From: Stenotrophomonas maltophilia
GTDB taxonomy: Bacteria; Pseudomonadota; Gammaproteobacteria; Xanthomonadales; Xanthomonadaceae
NCBI RefSeq assembly: GCF_002138415.1
Contig: NZ_CP015612.1
Span: 2,458,001 to 2,522,000 of the forward strand
DNA: 64,000 bases
Reading direction: 5' to 3'
In this document: piece by piece, positions 34,358-42,957 of the stretch
How the letters are laid out: the number at the start of each line of letters is the position of its first letter
Numbering within the stretch: the first letter of the stretch is position 1
Notes under the pieces: generated by a model
Database searches by the model: none
Told to the model about the DNA's origin: nothing
Seen by the model: the letters and a program-made list of their open reading frames with translations, nothing else
Made by a program: the position numbers and the translations under genes

Positions 34358-35953
34358 TTACCGGCCGGAACCGTCCGCCGCCGCACCCGGGGCATCGGTC
34401 TGCAGCAGACTGTCACGCTCGCGCAGCGGGAAGCGGATCCAGGCATCCAGGCCTTGCGGGCCAAAGCGCAGCTCGCCGCTGCCGGCCAGCTCGTACGGCA
34501 CGCGCTGCTCGATCAGCGCCCGGCCCAAGCCACGCTGGCGTGGCAGCTCCCAGTCCTCCACCTCGGCATGGCGCTCGTACCAGTGCAGGCCCAGCCATGG
34601 CTGCCCGGCGTGAACCTGCAGGTCCCAGGTCACCTCTATGCGACCGTCTTCATGGGTGAGCGCGCCATGCCGCAGGGCGTTGGTCGCCAATTCGTGGATC
34701 GCCAAGGACAGCACTTCGGCCGCCTTCGGTGGCAGCAGCACATCCTCGCCCTGCAGGCGATAGGCGGCCGTGGCCGGCATCTGCGCTGCGATCTCCTCCT
34801 CCAGCATGCCGCGCAGGCAGACCCCCGCATTGGCGCCGCGGGTCAGCAGGCTCTGCGTGCGCGCCAACGACATCAGCCGCCCGCACAACCGTTCAGCGTA
34901 TTCATCCACGCTGCTGACCGACTCGCGGGTCCGCCATGCAATGGCATGGATGGTCGACATGATGTTGCGCACCCGGTGCTGCAGTTCGGCCAGCAACACC
35001 GACTGGCGCTCGGTGGCGCGCTTGAGATCGTCGATGTCCACGGCGATGGCGAACACGCCGGTTACTTCGCCGTCCGCATCGCGCAGTGGCGCGGCCGCGA
35101 CGCGTGTCCAGCGTGCGCGCCCGTCATCATGGGTGAACTGGAACTCCAGGCCCGGAACCACCGTCTCGCCCCGCAACGCCCGGGCGATGGCGAAGTCCTC
35201 GGGGCCGATGGCCGAACCGTCTGCATGCCAGCCGCGCCAGCGATGCTGGTTCTCTGCATCGGTCGAGGGCACCTTGCCACTGGGCAGGTACGCACGCATC
35301 TGATCATTGGACAGCTGCAGGCGGCCTTCGGCGTCGACAATGCAGACACCCACCGGCAGCACCTTGAATGCCAGCGCCAACCGGCGATCGCTTTCCCGGC
35401 GCTTGCGCTCCTCGCGCTCGCGGGCCGCCTGCGCAACGTGCGCCGCGGTGGTCTCGAACATGGTCACCAGCACGCCGTTGATGCGGCCTTCCTCTCCGCA
35501 GATGGGGCTGTAGGTGATGGTGAACCAGACATCCTCCAACCGCCCCCGCCGCGCCAGCGGATAGAGCTTGTCCTCATAGGTGATGGTCTCACCCTGCCAG
35601 ACCCGCTGGTAGATCGGCCCGTTGATGTGCCATACCTCGGGCCAGCACTCGCGGGTCGGCTGGCCGAGTCCGCCAGGATGCTTGTCGGCGAGGATCTCGG
35701 CATAGCCGTCGTTGTAAAGCTGCACCAACTGTTCGCCCCACAGCACGATCATCGGGAAGCCGTGGGCCAGCATCAGGTCGACGGTGGCACGCAGGTGGGG
35801 CGGCCACTGCTCACAGGCACCCAATGGCGTGGATGACCAGTCATGGCGGGCGATGCGCGCGGCCATGCCATCGTGGCGCGCATGCAGGCCCGGCGCAGCT
35901 GGCATCCCGCCACGCAGCGTGGCGGCGTGGATGCCTTCAGGACGGCGCGACAT
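34358..35953 (-). CDS. PAS-domain sensor histidine kinase, HWE/HisKA_2 type
   Basis: 531 residues from the ATG at 35953; a TTG nine bases earlier is also in frame. It is soluble, with no TM span. Two PAS domains are visible (about 35-175, with GEQLVQLYNDGYAEILADKHPGGLGQ; and 195-315, VLPVGVCIVDAEGRLQLSN), then the phospho-acceptor His326 in LLAELQHRVRN and the ATPase motifs AIHELATNALRHGAL and RGLGRALIEQ. HWE kinases often sense light or redox through PAS cofactors; no conserved flavin-binding Cys motif is obvious. It follows a receiver-only regulator within a few bases. Confidence 0.9.
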   Translation of the reverse strand: MSRRPEGIHAATLRGGMPAAPGLHARHDGMAARIARHDWSSTPLGACEQWPPHLRATVDLMLAHGFPMIVLWGEQLVQLYNDGYAEILADKHPGGLGQPTRECWPEVWHINGPIYQRVWQGETITYEDKLYPLARRGRLEDVWFTITYSPICGEEGRINGVLVTMFETTAAHVAQAAREREERKRRESDRRLALAFKVLPVGVCIVDAEGRLQLSNDQMRAYLPSGKVPSTDAENQHRWRGWHADGSAIGPEDFAIARALRGETVVPGLEFQFTHDDGRARWTRVAAAPLRDADGEVTGVFAIAVDIDDLKRATERQSVLLAELQHRVRNIMSTIHAIAWRTRESVSSVDEYAERLCGRLMSLARTQSLLTRGANAGVCLRGMLEEEIAAQMPATAAYRLQGEDVLLPPKAAEVLSLAIHELATNALRHGALTHEDGRIEVTWDLQVHAGQPWLGLHWYERHAEVEDWELPRQRGLGRALIEQRVPYELAGSGELRFGPQGLDAWIRFPLRERDSLLQTDAPGAAADGSGR

Positions 35954-35962
35954 GCCGCGCAA

Positions 35963-36367
35963 TCAGGCGATGCCCGCAGAGACCTGCGGCGCCGCCACCA
36001 GCCCGGCCAGCTGCTGCACCAGGGTTTCGATGTGATAAGGCTTGGTACAGCGCGGCGCGCTGGCGAAGCGGCTGGGCAGGTTGTCGTCGTAACCGGAGGT
36101 CAGCAGGAAGGGCGTACCCGCCTCGGCCAGCCGATCAGCCAGCGGATAGACCTGCTCACCGCCCAGGTTGATGTCCAGCAGCGCCACATCGATGGGATGG
36201 GTATCGACCAGTTGCCCCAGCGCCTGCAGGTCACCGGCCGGCCCCACTACCTGTGCGCCTTTCAGCTCCAGATAGTCGACCAGGAACATTGCGATGGCGA
36301 ATTCGTCCTCCGCCACCAGTACACGCAGCCCTTTCAGGCCCTCTGGTTTGTTGCCCGCTTCCAGCAC
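35963..36367 (-). CDS. single-domain response regulator
   Basis: 134 residues from the GTG at 36367, chosen because AGGAG lies 8 bases upstream; the open frame extends seven codons further. It contains only a receiver domain (LRVLVAEDEFAIAMFLVDYLELKGA; phosphoacceptor Asp in VALLDINLGGE; Thr in FLLTSGYDD; Lys in CTKPYHIETL). This LOV-HK/HWE-associated class has the VAEDE...LDINLGGE form. Cognate partner of the downstream HWE kinase. Output must come through another protein. Confidence 0.88.
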   Translation of the reverse strand: MLEAGNKPEGLKGLRVLVAEDEFAIAMFLVDYLELKGAQVVGPAGDLQALGQLVDTHPIDVALLDINLGGEQVYPLADRLAEAGTPFLLTSGYDDNLPSRFASAPRCTKPYHIETLVQQLAGLVAAPQVSAGIA

Positions 36368-36503
36368 GACCGGCGCTCCTCGATACACGCGGCCCAGCTC
36401 TGCCGCAACGCCCGCAGGATGCGCGAACCGGGCTACAAGAGCGCGTGATGATGGATGAAGGTCGAGGCCACGGCGCGTTCACCGCGGCATTGCAGCGGCG
36501 CGT

Positions 36504-37958
36504 TCAGAAGGCCCGCTCCCATTTCAGGCTGAGCAGGCTGCGGTCGTGGCTGTACAGCCAGCCGACGCTGCTGTCGATGCGCGCGTAGCGCAGGCTCAGG
36601 CTGGGTACCAGCCCGGCCACGGCCAGGCGCTCGCTGCGCACGATGGCAATCAGGTTCTGTTCGTCATCCTTCCTGCGCGCCTCCAGCAACGGACTCCAGG
36701 CGTCGTAGTCGCGATGGCGCAGCGACACGAACACGGTGGCCGTGGTGCCGCTCCACTGCCGTTCCGCGCCCAGCCGCAGGCCGCGCTGGCGGTAGCCGTT
36801 GGCCGGGTCGGCAGCGCTGCTGTCGGTGACATCCAGCCCTGCGAAGACCGTCCAGCGCGGATTGAGCGCGCGGAACCAGGTGGCATACAGCGATGCCAGC
36901 TCGCCGTCGTAGTTGCTGGCCAAGCCCTGCTGGCGATACCGCTGGCGCTTCCAGTCGGCCTCCAGCTTGAGCAGGCTGCGTGCATCCAGGGCGTACTGCC
37001 ATTCCCCGTGCACGCCACTGCCGCCCTGCAGCGCATGGTTGCCCAGGCCCTGGTAGTCATAGCTGGGGGCAAGCATCACGGTCTGCCGTGCACTGCGCCA
37101 GCTGTAACCCGCCTGCACGCTGGCATTGAGCTCGTTGTACGCACTATGCCCGCGCCATGTCTGACCGAAGGCGAGACCGCGCACGTACAGCCCATGATGC
37201 CCGCCGAGCACCCAGCGCCGTTCCAGGCTGGCGTCGTAGTCGAGGCCCGCCGCGCGCTGGGCGTCGGGCAGTTTCCGTTCGATGATGCAGGCGTCGCCTA
37301 CGCCGAACAGGCAGGTGCGACTGGCCGAGCTGCGGTTGATGTTGTCACTCCATGCCGGGCCGGCGGACAGCGCGCCTTTCCAGCGCTGGCGCGCCTGCAG
37401 GGCACTCAGGTAACCGTCCACGCGGGTGCGGACGCCGGCCGTGGCCGGATCATCGGCATTGATGCCTGCAGCGATGGCCGTGAACAGCGCAACCGCATCG
37501 CGATCGCGCTGGTCCTCGGCGTAGACGCGCGCCAGTTCAAGGCGGGCTGGCAGGAAATCCGGCTGCGCTGCCAGCAGCGCTTCGTACTCCTTCGCCGCGC
37601 GGCGATGGTCGCCGGCCACCCGCGCCAGCGCCCCCTGCGCATAGTGGCGCAGCAGGGGATCATGCCCCGGCAGTTCGATGTACTCCTCGAGGAACGCAGC
37701 GGCGGCCTGCCATTGCTGATGCTGCAGCGACAGGTAGAGCGCCTGGCCGAGATCATCGACGGTGCGCTCCACGCGCAGCGTCTGGCCGTCGATGGTGATG
37801 GTCGGGCGCTCCGACTCGACCTGCTGCAGGCGCTGCTGGTCCTGCTGCTGGTGGCGCAGTTCGGTGCCCTGTTCAAGCACGCGTCGAAGATCGTCCTGCT
37901 GGGCGCGCACATCGGCGGCAGCCAACAGCAGTACGGCAAGGAAAATGGAATGGCGCAT
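36504..37958 (-). CDS. Slam-type surface lipoprotein/hemophilin assembly modulator (DUF560)
   Basis: 484 residues from the ATG at 37958, with signal peptide MRHSIFLAVLLLAAADVRAQ. Residues about 50-190 form TPR-like helices (LSLQHQQWQAAAAFLEEYIELPGHDPLLRHYAQGALARVAGDHRRAAKEYEALLAAQ style repeats). The rest is a beta-barrel of alternating aromatic strands ending in Phe (LLSLKWERAF). This TPR plus 14-strand barrel is the Slam architecture; Slams move TbpB-like lipoproteins or soluble hemophilins across the outer membrane. It is last in the operon after two hemophilin-like genes, its evident cargo. Confidence 0.85.
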   Translation of the reverse strand: MRHSIFLAVLLLAAADVRAQQDDLRRVLEQGTELRHQQQDQQRLQQVESERPTITIDGQTLRVERTVDDLGQALYLSLQHQQWQAAAAFLEEYIELPGHDPLLRHYAQGALARVAGDHRRAAKEYEALLAAQPDFLPARLELARVYAEDQRDRDAVALFTAIAAGINADDPATAGVRTRVDGYLSALQARQRWKGALSAGPAWSDNINRSSASRTCLFGVGDACIIERKLPDAQRAAGLDYDASLERRWVLGGHHGLYVRGLAFGQTWRGHSAYNELNASVQAGYSWRSARQTVMLAPSYDYQGLGNHALQGGSGVHGEWQYALDARSLLKLEADWKRQRYRQQGLASNYDGELASLYATWFRALNPRWTVFAGLDVTDSSAADPANGYRQRGLRLGAERQWSGTTATVFVSLRHRDYDAWSPLLEARRKDDEQNLIAIVRSERLAVAGLVPSLSLRYARIDSSVGWLYSHDRSLLSLKWERAF

Positions 37959-37992
37959 GGTCGATCCGTGGTGGTGCATGCAGCGGGCCGAA

Positions 37993-38024
37993 GCAGGGAC
38001 TGGCGGATCGCGGCTTGTCCCTGC
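37993..38024. promoter_or_regulatory. hairpin between hemophilin and Slam genes
   Basis: Perfect 8-bp stem GCAGGGAC / GTCCCTGC with a 16-base loop, with no T-tract. It could lower Slam expression relative to the abundantly needed cargo, or protect the 3' end of the cargo mRNA. Confidence 0.4.
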
Positions 38025-38048
38025 CCTGCCCCGTCAGGGGCGTGGCGA

Positions 38049-38813
38049 TCAGTTCTTGCTGCCGCCGAAGGCGGTGTCGTACTGGCTGTTGCCGCTGAAG
38101 GTGGCGATACCGGCCAGGGCGGCCGCGTTGGCGCCAAAGAACTGGCCCTGGGTGGTGCCGGCAACGCTGCCGTTGGCGGTGGCCGAACCGGCGAACGACG
38201 CATTGGCGCTGTTGATGTCGGCGTTGACGTTGATTGCCAGACCACCACCGGTCAGGCCGCCGAGCAGCTTGCCGCTGCCGAAGTCCGCGCGGAAGGTGCC
38301 CGACAGCAGGTTGCTGCCGTTGAACTTGTTCAGACCCGCAACGCTGTAGGTGGCCACACCGGCCGGCAGCGTGGTGCCGGCACGGTCACCGACGAAATAG
38401 ACCTGGCGGTTGTTGAAGCCGCCAGCGGCGCCATCCTTGGACCACTCGCCGAACCACACATCGCCGCTGCCAACCTTGACGAAGTTGAAGTGGCCCATGC
38501 CGGAATGGCTGCCCGGGGTGCCGGTGATCGGCATGGCCAGGGTGCGCACGGTAACGCCATTGACGGTGGTCGGGGCCGAGTAGGCCGCCAAGCCCTGGAA
38601 ATCGACCGGCTTGGCATTGGACACGGTGCCAACGCCGATACCGGCCTTGCCGGCCGAGTGCGGGCCGCCGTTGACTTCCGACGCACCGACCTTGACGTAC
38701 AGCTGCGCATCGGTCGCCGGGCTGGCAGCGCCGACGATGTCGGCCGCCTGCGCGGTACCGGCCAGGGCCAGCGCAGCGGCGACGGCCAGCAGGGAACGGT
38801 TGATCATTTTCAT
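38049..38813 (-). CDS. hemophilin-like Slam-dependent secreted protein (copy 1)
   Basis: 254 residues. The signal peptide ends AGTAQA with no lipobox Cys, so the mature protein should be soluble. The N-terminal handle domain contains SGMGHFNFVKVGSGDVWFGEWSKDG and RQVYFVGDRAGTTLPAG. The C-terminal 8-strand TbpB-type barrel, rich in Gly/Ala/Asn, ends FFGANAAALAGIATFSGNSQYDTAFGG, the Slam-recognised module. Hemophilins bind haem and deliver it to a TonB receptor. It has a strong AAGGAG ribosome-binding site 8 bases before ATG. Haem ligation is not proved by sequence. Confidence 0.8.
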   Translation of the reverse strand: MKMINRSLLAVAAALALAGTAQAADIVGAASPATDAQLYVKVGASEVNGGPHSAGKAGIGVGTVSNAKPVDFQGLAAYSAPTTVNGVTVRTLAMPITGTPGSHSGMGHFNFVKVGSGDVWFGEWSKDGAAGGFNNRQVYFVGDRAGTTLPAGVATYSVAGLNKFNGSNLLSGTFRADFGSGKLLGGLTGGGLAINVNADINSANASFAGSATANGSVAGTTQGQFFGANAAALAGIATFSGNSQYDTAFGGSKN

Positions 38814-38872
38814 GGTATTGCTCCTTGGGTTGAGGGAACTACAGGTACAACACGAAAAGGAACGGCGGCGGA

Positions 38873-39628
38873 TCAGTTGCGCTGACCGCCGAAGGACGTA
38901 TCGAACTGGCTGTTGCCGGCGAAGGTGGCGATGCCGGTCACGGCACTGGCACCGGCGCCGAAGAACTGGCCGCTGCTGGTACCGATGATCGAACCGTTGG
39001 CAACGGCCGAACCGCTGAACGCACCGGTGGTGCGATCCAGCGTGGCGCTCGCGGCGAGCCTGTATCCGGTCCCGACCAGGCCGGCGGTGACGGTGCCAGT
39101 ATCGAAATTGGCCCGCAAGGCACCCTCCAGCACGCCGCTGCCATCGAAGCGGTTGATGCCAGCCAGGGTGTAGGTGACGACGCCTGCTGGCAGCGAGGTA
39201 CCGGCACGGTCACCGACGAAGAACACCTGGCGGTGATTGAAGCCCGCCTGCGCGCCACTGGATGACCATTCACCGAACCAGACATCTGCATTGCCCACCT
39301 GCACGAAGCTGAAGTGGCCCACGCCAGCGGCGGGGAACGGCAGGCCTGCGTCCGGGCCCAGCGTGCGGACCGTTGTCGCGCCACGCACCACCGTCGTGGC
39401 GTAGGGCACCAGGCTGGCCACGTCCACTCGTGCCGCGTTGGCATACGCCGCCAACGAAATGCCGGCGCGACCGGAACGGTGCGGACCGGCGTTGAGTGTC
39501 GATTCGCCAGCATTGATGTAATGGACGCCGTCCTGGGCCGGGCTCTGCCCGCCAGCGATGTCGGCGGCCATGACCGGCATGGACGCCAGCAGGCAGATCG
39601 AAAGTACAAGGTTGCGGTGCCGTTTCAT
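38873..39628 (-). CDS. hemophilin-like Slam-dependent secreted protein (copy 2)
   Basis: 251 residues and clearly paralogous to copy 1 along its whole length (VGHFSFVQVGNADVWFGEWSS; RQVFFVGDRAGTSLPAGVVTYTLAGINRFDGSGVL; terminal FFGAGASAVTGIATFAGNSQFDTSFGG). The signal peptide ends SMPVMA with no lipobox. The differences concentrate in the handle loops (SLVPYATTVVRGATTVRTLGPDAGLPFPAAG), where ligand would bind, so the two copies may prefer different host haem proteins or receptor states. It lies 27 bp after the receptor gene and 59 bp before copy 1. Confidence 0.8.
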   Translation of the reverse strand: MKRHRNLVLSICLLASMPVMAADIAGGQSPAQDGVHYINAGESTLNAGPHRSGRAGISLAAYANAARVDVASLVPYATTVVRGATTVRTLGPDAGLPFPAAGVGHFSFVQVGNADVWFGEWSSSGAQAGFNHRQVFFVGDRAGTSLPAGVVTYTLAGINRFDGSGVLEGALRANFDTGTVTAGLVGTGYRLAASATLDRTTGAFSGSAVANGSIIGTSSGQFFGAGASAVTGIATFAGNSQFDTSFGGQRN

Positions 39629-39655
39629 GGATGATTCTCCCTGTCGAATGCGAAC

Positions 39656-42600
39656 TCAGAAGCGCGCGGTGACGCCAAGCTTGATCGTGCGGCCCGGTGC
39701 AGGCAGTGTTGAGCGTGTTGCCGGGTCGACGTAATAGCGGTTGCCGAGATTGCTGCCGACCAGCTCGACGCTGGCGTGCTCGTTGAAGCGCCAGCGGGCG
39801 TAGGCATCCACCGTGGTGATGTTTCCCCAGGTGAACGGCACGTTCTGCCAGAGCAGGCTGCTGCCACCGGCGACCAGGCGGTCGCGGTAGGCCTGCAGGT
39901 CCGGATTGTCGTGCCGCTGGTAGTGCACGATGCGGCTGCCCAGTTCCAGGCGCTCATCGAACAGGCGGGTGCCCAGTGACCAGTTCACCGACAGCTTCGG
40001 CGTGGCCTGGGTCAGCAGATAGCCGCTGACGAAGCCATCCTGGACGCAGTTGGGCACCCGCCCCTGGTCCGCATCCAGCCGTACCGCCGAGCTTTCATCG
40101 CAGACTTCGTTTTCGAGGATGCGGCTGATGCCCAGGTCGGTGAAGAAGCGCCGGTTGTCGAAGCGCGCCTGCAGCTCGAGGCCGCGGATGGTCTGCTTGT
40201 CGATGTTGTCGAACATGAAATACGCATCACGCTCGATGACATTGCGGGTCTTGTGCACGTAGTAGGCCAGCTTGACGTCGGCATCGGCGGTGTTGCCGAA
40301 CAGGCTGGAAAGGTTGTGCACGTACCCCAGTTCGTAGTTGTAGGCATGCTCCGGCTTGAGCGGATACAGCGGATTGAGGCTGCTGGAGAACGCAATGGTG
40401 CTTTCGAACATGCTGGGGAAGCGCACCGCCTCGCTGTAGCGCAGGTAGGCACGGGCAGCCGGCGAGAAACGCACCGTCGCCGAGAACGTCGGCAACCAGG
40501 CGTGATCGCGGTGCCGTTCATTGCGCCCGGCCACCGACTGCATCGCCCCGCCCCCGATCCTGCAGCGGATGTCGGTACCGAGCACCATCGGCAGCAGCCC
40601 GGGGATCGCGGCGACCCGGCCGTTGAGGCAGGGATTGGTGGCGCGGCTGTAGTTGCCATTGGCATCGGGCAACCAGGGAATGCCGTGCTGGACCTCCCTG
40701 GGTGTCTCGTACTTGCGCAGCAGGTCGGCCAGCGACTGATCGACGATCCAGCCCATGCCGATGCTGTTCCAGAATTCCCGCTCGCTCTCGATTGCGTCGA
40801 TCTCGCCCTGCAGGCTGTCCGGACGCGGCGGCAGTTCATTCACCCGGTACTGCGCTTCGCGCGGCACGATCGAGGTCGTCTGCAGTTCCGGGTGGGCCTG
40901 CAGGAAGTCGTCGAACGCCCAGTAACGGCTGTAGCGCACGCCGGCATTGAGGGTCAGGAAGTCGACCGGGCGCCATTCCAGAGTGAGGTAGCCTTCGCCC
41001 TCCTGGCGACGGCCGGCGCGCGGGTACATGCGCCAACCATCGGACGGGCCGAAATACGGGTCACGCGAGCCGAGCTTCTCGTATTGCCAGTTGCCGCCCA
41101 GGGTCAGGTCCAGTGTGGAATGCAGGGCGAAGCGGTTGCTCAGGGTCAGGCCGGTCCGGTCGTTGCTCGCGTTTGCCAGCGCGGTGTTGCGCAGGATCGG
41201 GCTGGCACCGGCATTCCAGTCCGGATTGCCGGGAGCGAAGTTCGGGAAGCCACCTGCGCTGTAGGTATCGCTGTCCGTCTCGGTGCGCCACAGGTTGGCG
41301 TAGAGGTCCAGCCAGCGGCTACCGGCCGGCTGGAAGCGGTACTCCAGGTTCCAGGCATCGGACGCAACCCGGCTGAGCGGCCACTGGATGCGCCCATAGT
41401 CCGGCGCGGACAGGATGCGCGACGGCATGATCTCGCCATAGTGCGACAGCGTGCGCCGCCAGGTGGCCTTCAACTGCTGGTCGTCGTTGATCTGCCAGCT
41501 GCCCTTGACCAGCCACGATTCCTGTTCGCTGGACGTATTGGGCACTTCATCGCCCGGCTTGAAGTAGCGCGCCAGTGTGGTGATGTAGTCGATGCCCTGG
41601 TACTCGAACTGCTCGCGCCGGTCCTGGTCGTAGTAGGCGCTGCCCTGGGTCCCGGAGAAGTAGTTGCCGCGCTTGCGCCAGGCGTAGGCGGCCATCAGGT
41701 CGACGTTGTCGCCACGCACGCCCAGCGCCAGGCGCCAGGCCTGGTCCTCGCCATCGAAGGGGTTGTTGCCACTGCGCGACTTCACCGGCACCACCAGGGT
41801 GCGGTCGTCGTAGGGCGAGTTCGGCGAGCCCTGCGGGAACCCCGGCACCGTGCGGTAGTCCTCGCCGGTATGCAGGCGAGGCAGGCGCGGCGCCACCGCA
41901 TTGCTGCTGCCTTCGATCTTCAGCTCCCCGCCGAAGCGCTCACCCGCTTCCACGATGTCATCGACGTCGATGGTCTTGATCACCAGCGCGCCACCGATCC
42001 CGCTGTGCACATCGCGCACCAGCCCTGGCCCCTTGATGACCTGGATGCCACCAATCAGGTTGGGATCGATGTAGTTGCGGTTGCTGACGCCGTTGTAGCC
42101 GCGCCAGACCGTGAGCGCCTGTTCGCCGCCGTCGATGCTGACCGGCACCCGCCCCGGCCCCTGGATGCCGCGGATGTTGATGTCCAGCGCGCCGCTGTTG
42201 CGCGCATCGCCACTGAACACGCCGACCAGATCCTTGACCACGTCGGCCGGGTTGGAGCCACGGTAGCGCTCCACCCGGTCGCGCCCCGAATACGCCGTGG
42301 TCAGGTCCAGCGCGAACACATCATCGTAGCCGCGCCGATCGCGGGCCTCGCCCCCTTCCGACTGCAGGCGACCGGCCACGTCCAGCGTCTCGGTCACCCG
42401 CACCCCTTCCCCCTCACCCGCTTCCGCTGCGGCCCGCAGGCTCCAGGTGCCGTCCATGCCGCGCTGTGCGCGCACGCCGCTGCCGCGCAGCAGCTGCTGC
42501 AGGGCCTGCATCTGGCTATACTCGCCTTTCACTGCACTGGAGCGGCGGCCTTCCACCAGGTCGCTGCGGAACACTACCTGCACATCGGCCTGGCGGCCAA

Positions 42601-42775
42601 AGGTGCGCACGGCGTCGGCCAGGGGTTGTTCCGGAATGGTGTACTGGCGCAACGGCGCGACGACCGCCGGTTGCGCCTGCACGGCCGACACCCAGGCCAG
42701 CGGCAGCAATGCAGTAGAGATGGCCAGGGCCAGGACGGTGGCGCGGCGATGACAGGCGGATGCCGTGGACGGCAT
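39656..42775 (-). CDS. TonB-dependent haem/hemophilin receptor with N-terminal STN signalling domain
   Basis: 1039 residues, preceded by a GAGGAG ribosome-binding site. Signal peptide to about residue 34; STN domain about 42-115 (LRQYTIPEQPLADAVRTFGRQADVQVVFRSDLV); a TonB-box-like TETLDVAG; plug domain (NPADVVKDLVGVFSGDARNSGALDINIRGIQGPG RVPVSID); then a barrel ending in ARF. Barrel segments YSEAVRFPSMFE and LNPLYPLKPEHAYNYELGY resemble the FRAP and NPNL boxes of haem receptors. The STN domain signals to FecR, which stands immediately upstream. Confidence 0.88.
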   Translation of the reverse strand: MPSTASACHRRATVLALAISTALLPLAWVSAVQAQPAVVAPLRQYTIPEQPLADAVRTFGRQADVQVVFRSDLVEGRRSSAVKGEYSQMQALQQLLRGSGVRAQRGMDGTWSLRAAAEAGEGEGVRVTETLDVAGRLQSEGGEARDRRGYDDVFALDLTTAYSGRDRVERYRGSNPADVVKDLVGVFSGDARNSGALDINIRGIQGPGRVPVSIDGGEQALTVWRGYNGVSNRNYIDPNLIGGIQVIKGPGLVRDVHSGIGGALVIKTIDVDDIVEAGERFGGELKIEGSSNAVAPRLPRLHTGEDYRTVPGFPQGSPNSPYDDRTLVVPVKSRSGNNPFDGEDQAWRLALGVRGDNVDLMAAYAWRKRGNYFSGTQGSAYYDQDRREQFEYQGIDYITTLARYFKPGDEVPNTSSEQESWLVKGSWQINDDQQLKATWRRTLSHYGEIMPSRILSAPDYGRIQWPLSRVASDAWNLEYRFQPAGSRWLDLYANLWRTETDSDTYSAGGFPNFAPGNPDWNAGASPILRNTALANASNDRTGLTLSNRFALHSTLDLTLGGNWQYEKLGSRDPYFGPSDGWRMYPRAGRRQEGEGYLTLEWRPVDFLTLNAGVRYSRYWAFDDFLQAHPELQTTSIVPREAQYRVNELPPRPDSLQGEIDAIESEREFWNSIGMGWIVDQSLADLLRKYETPREVQHGIPWLPDANGNYSRATNPCLNGRVAAIPGLLPMVLGTDIRCRIGGGAMQSVAGRNERHRDHAWLPTFSATVRFSPAARAYLRYSEAVRFPSMFESTIAFSSSLNPLYPLKPEHAYNYELGYVHNLSSLFGNTADADVKLAYYVHKTRNVIERDAYFMFDNIDKQTIRGLELQARFDNRRFFTDLGISRILENEVCDESSAVRLDADQGRVPNCVQDGFVSGYLLTQATPKLSVNWSLGTRLFDERLELGSRIVHYQRHDNPDLQAYRDRLVAGGSSLLWQNVPFTWGNITTVDAYARWRFNEHASVELVGSNLGNRYYVDPATRSTLPAPGRTIKLGVTARF

Positions 42776-42957
42776 GGACAGGAACTCCTCAAGCGTGGCT
42801 GGACCACGGGCACATCCGGTGCCGGTGGTGTGTCTGGCTTGAGAAGAAACGGTGTTTCGCTCTGGCTATACCTCTATAGACAGCCGCGTGTGGCGACTGC
42901 CCACGGTTTTTTCATGTTTTTTTCATTTGGCGAGCCGTGCTCTGCGCCGCAGGCACC
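42776..42957 (-). promoter_or_regulatory. 182-bp gap with probable sigma-dependent promoter of the receptor operon
   Basis: An AT-rich tract (42905-42930, read on the minus strand as two GAAAAAA runs) and the dyad CTATACCTCTATAG (42867-42880) stand out in otherwise GC-rich DNA between fecR and the receptor gene. ECF sigma factors of the FecI group start receptor transcription in just such a gap. No Fur box was seen by eye. Confidence 0.35.

Noticed and set aside
42776..42957. Fur box upstream of the receptor operon
   Set aside because: I looked for GATAAT-type hexamer arrays in this gap and before the sigma gene and found none good enough to list.
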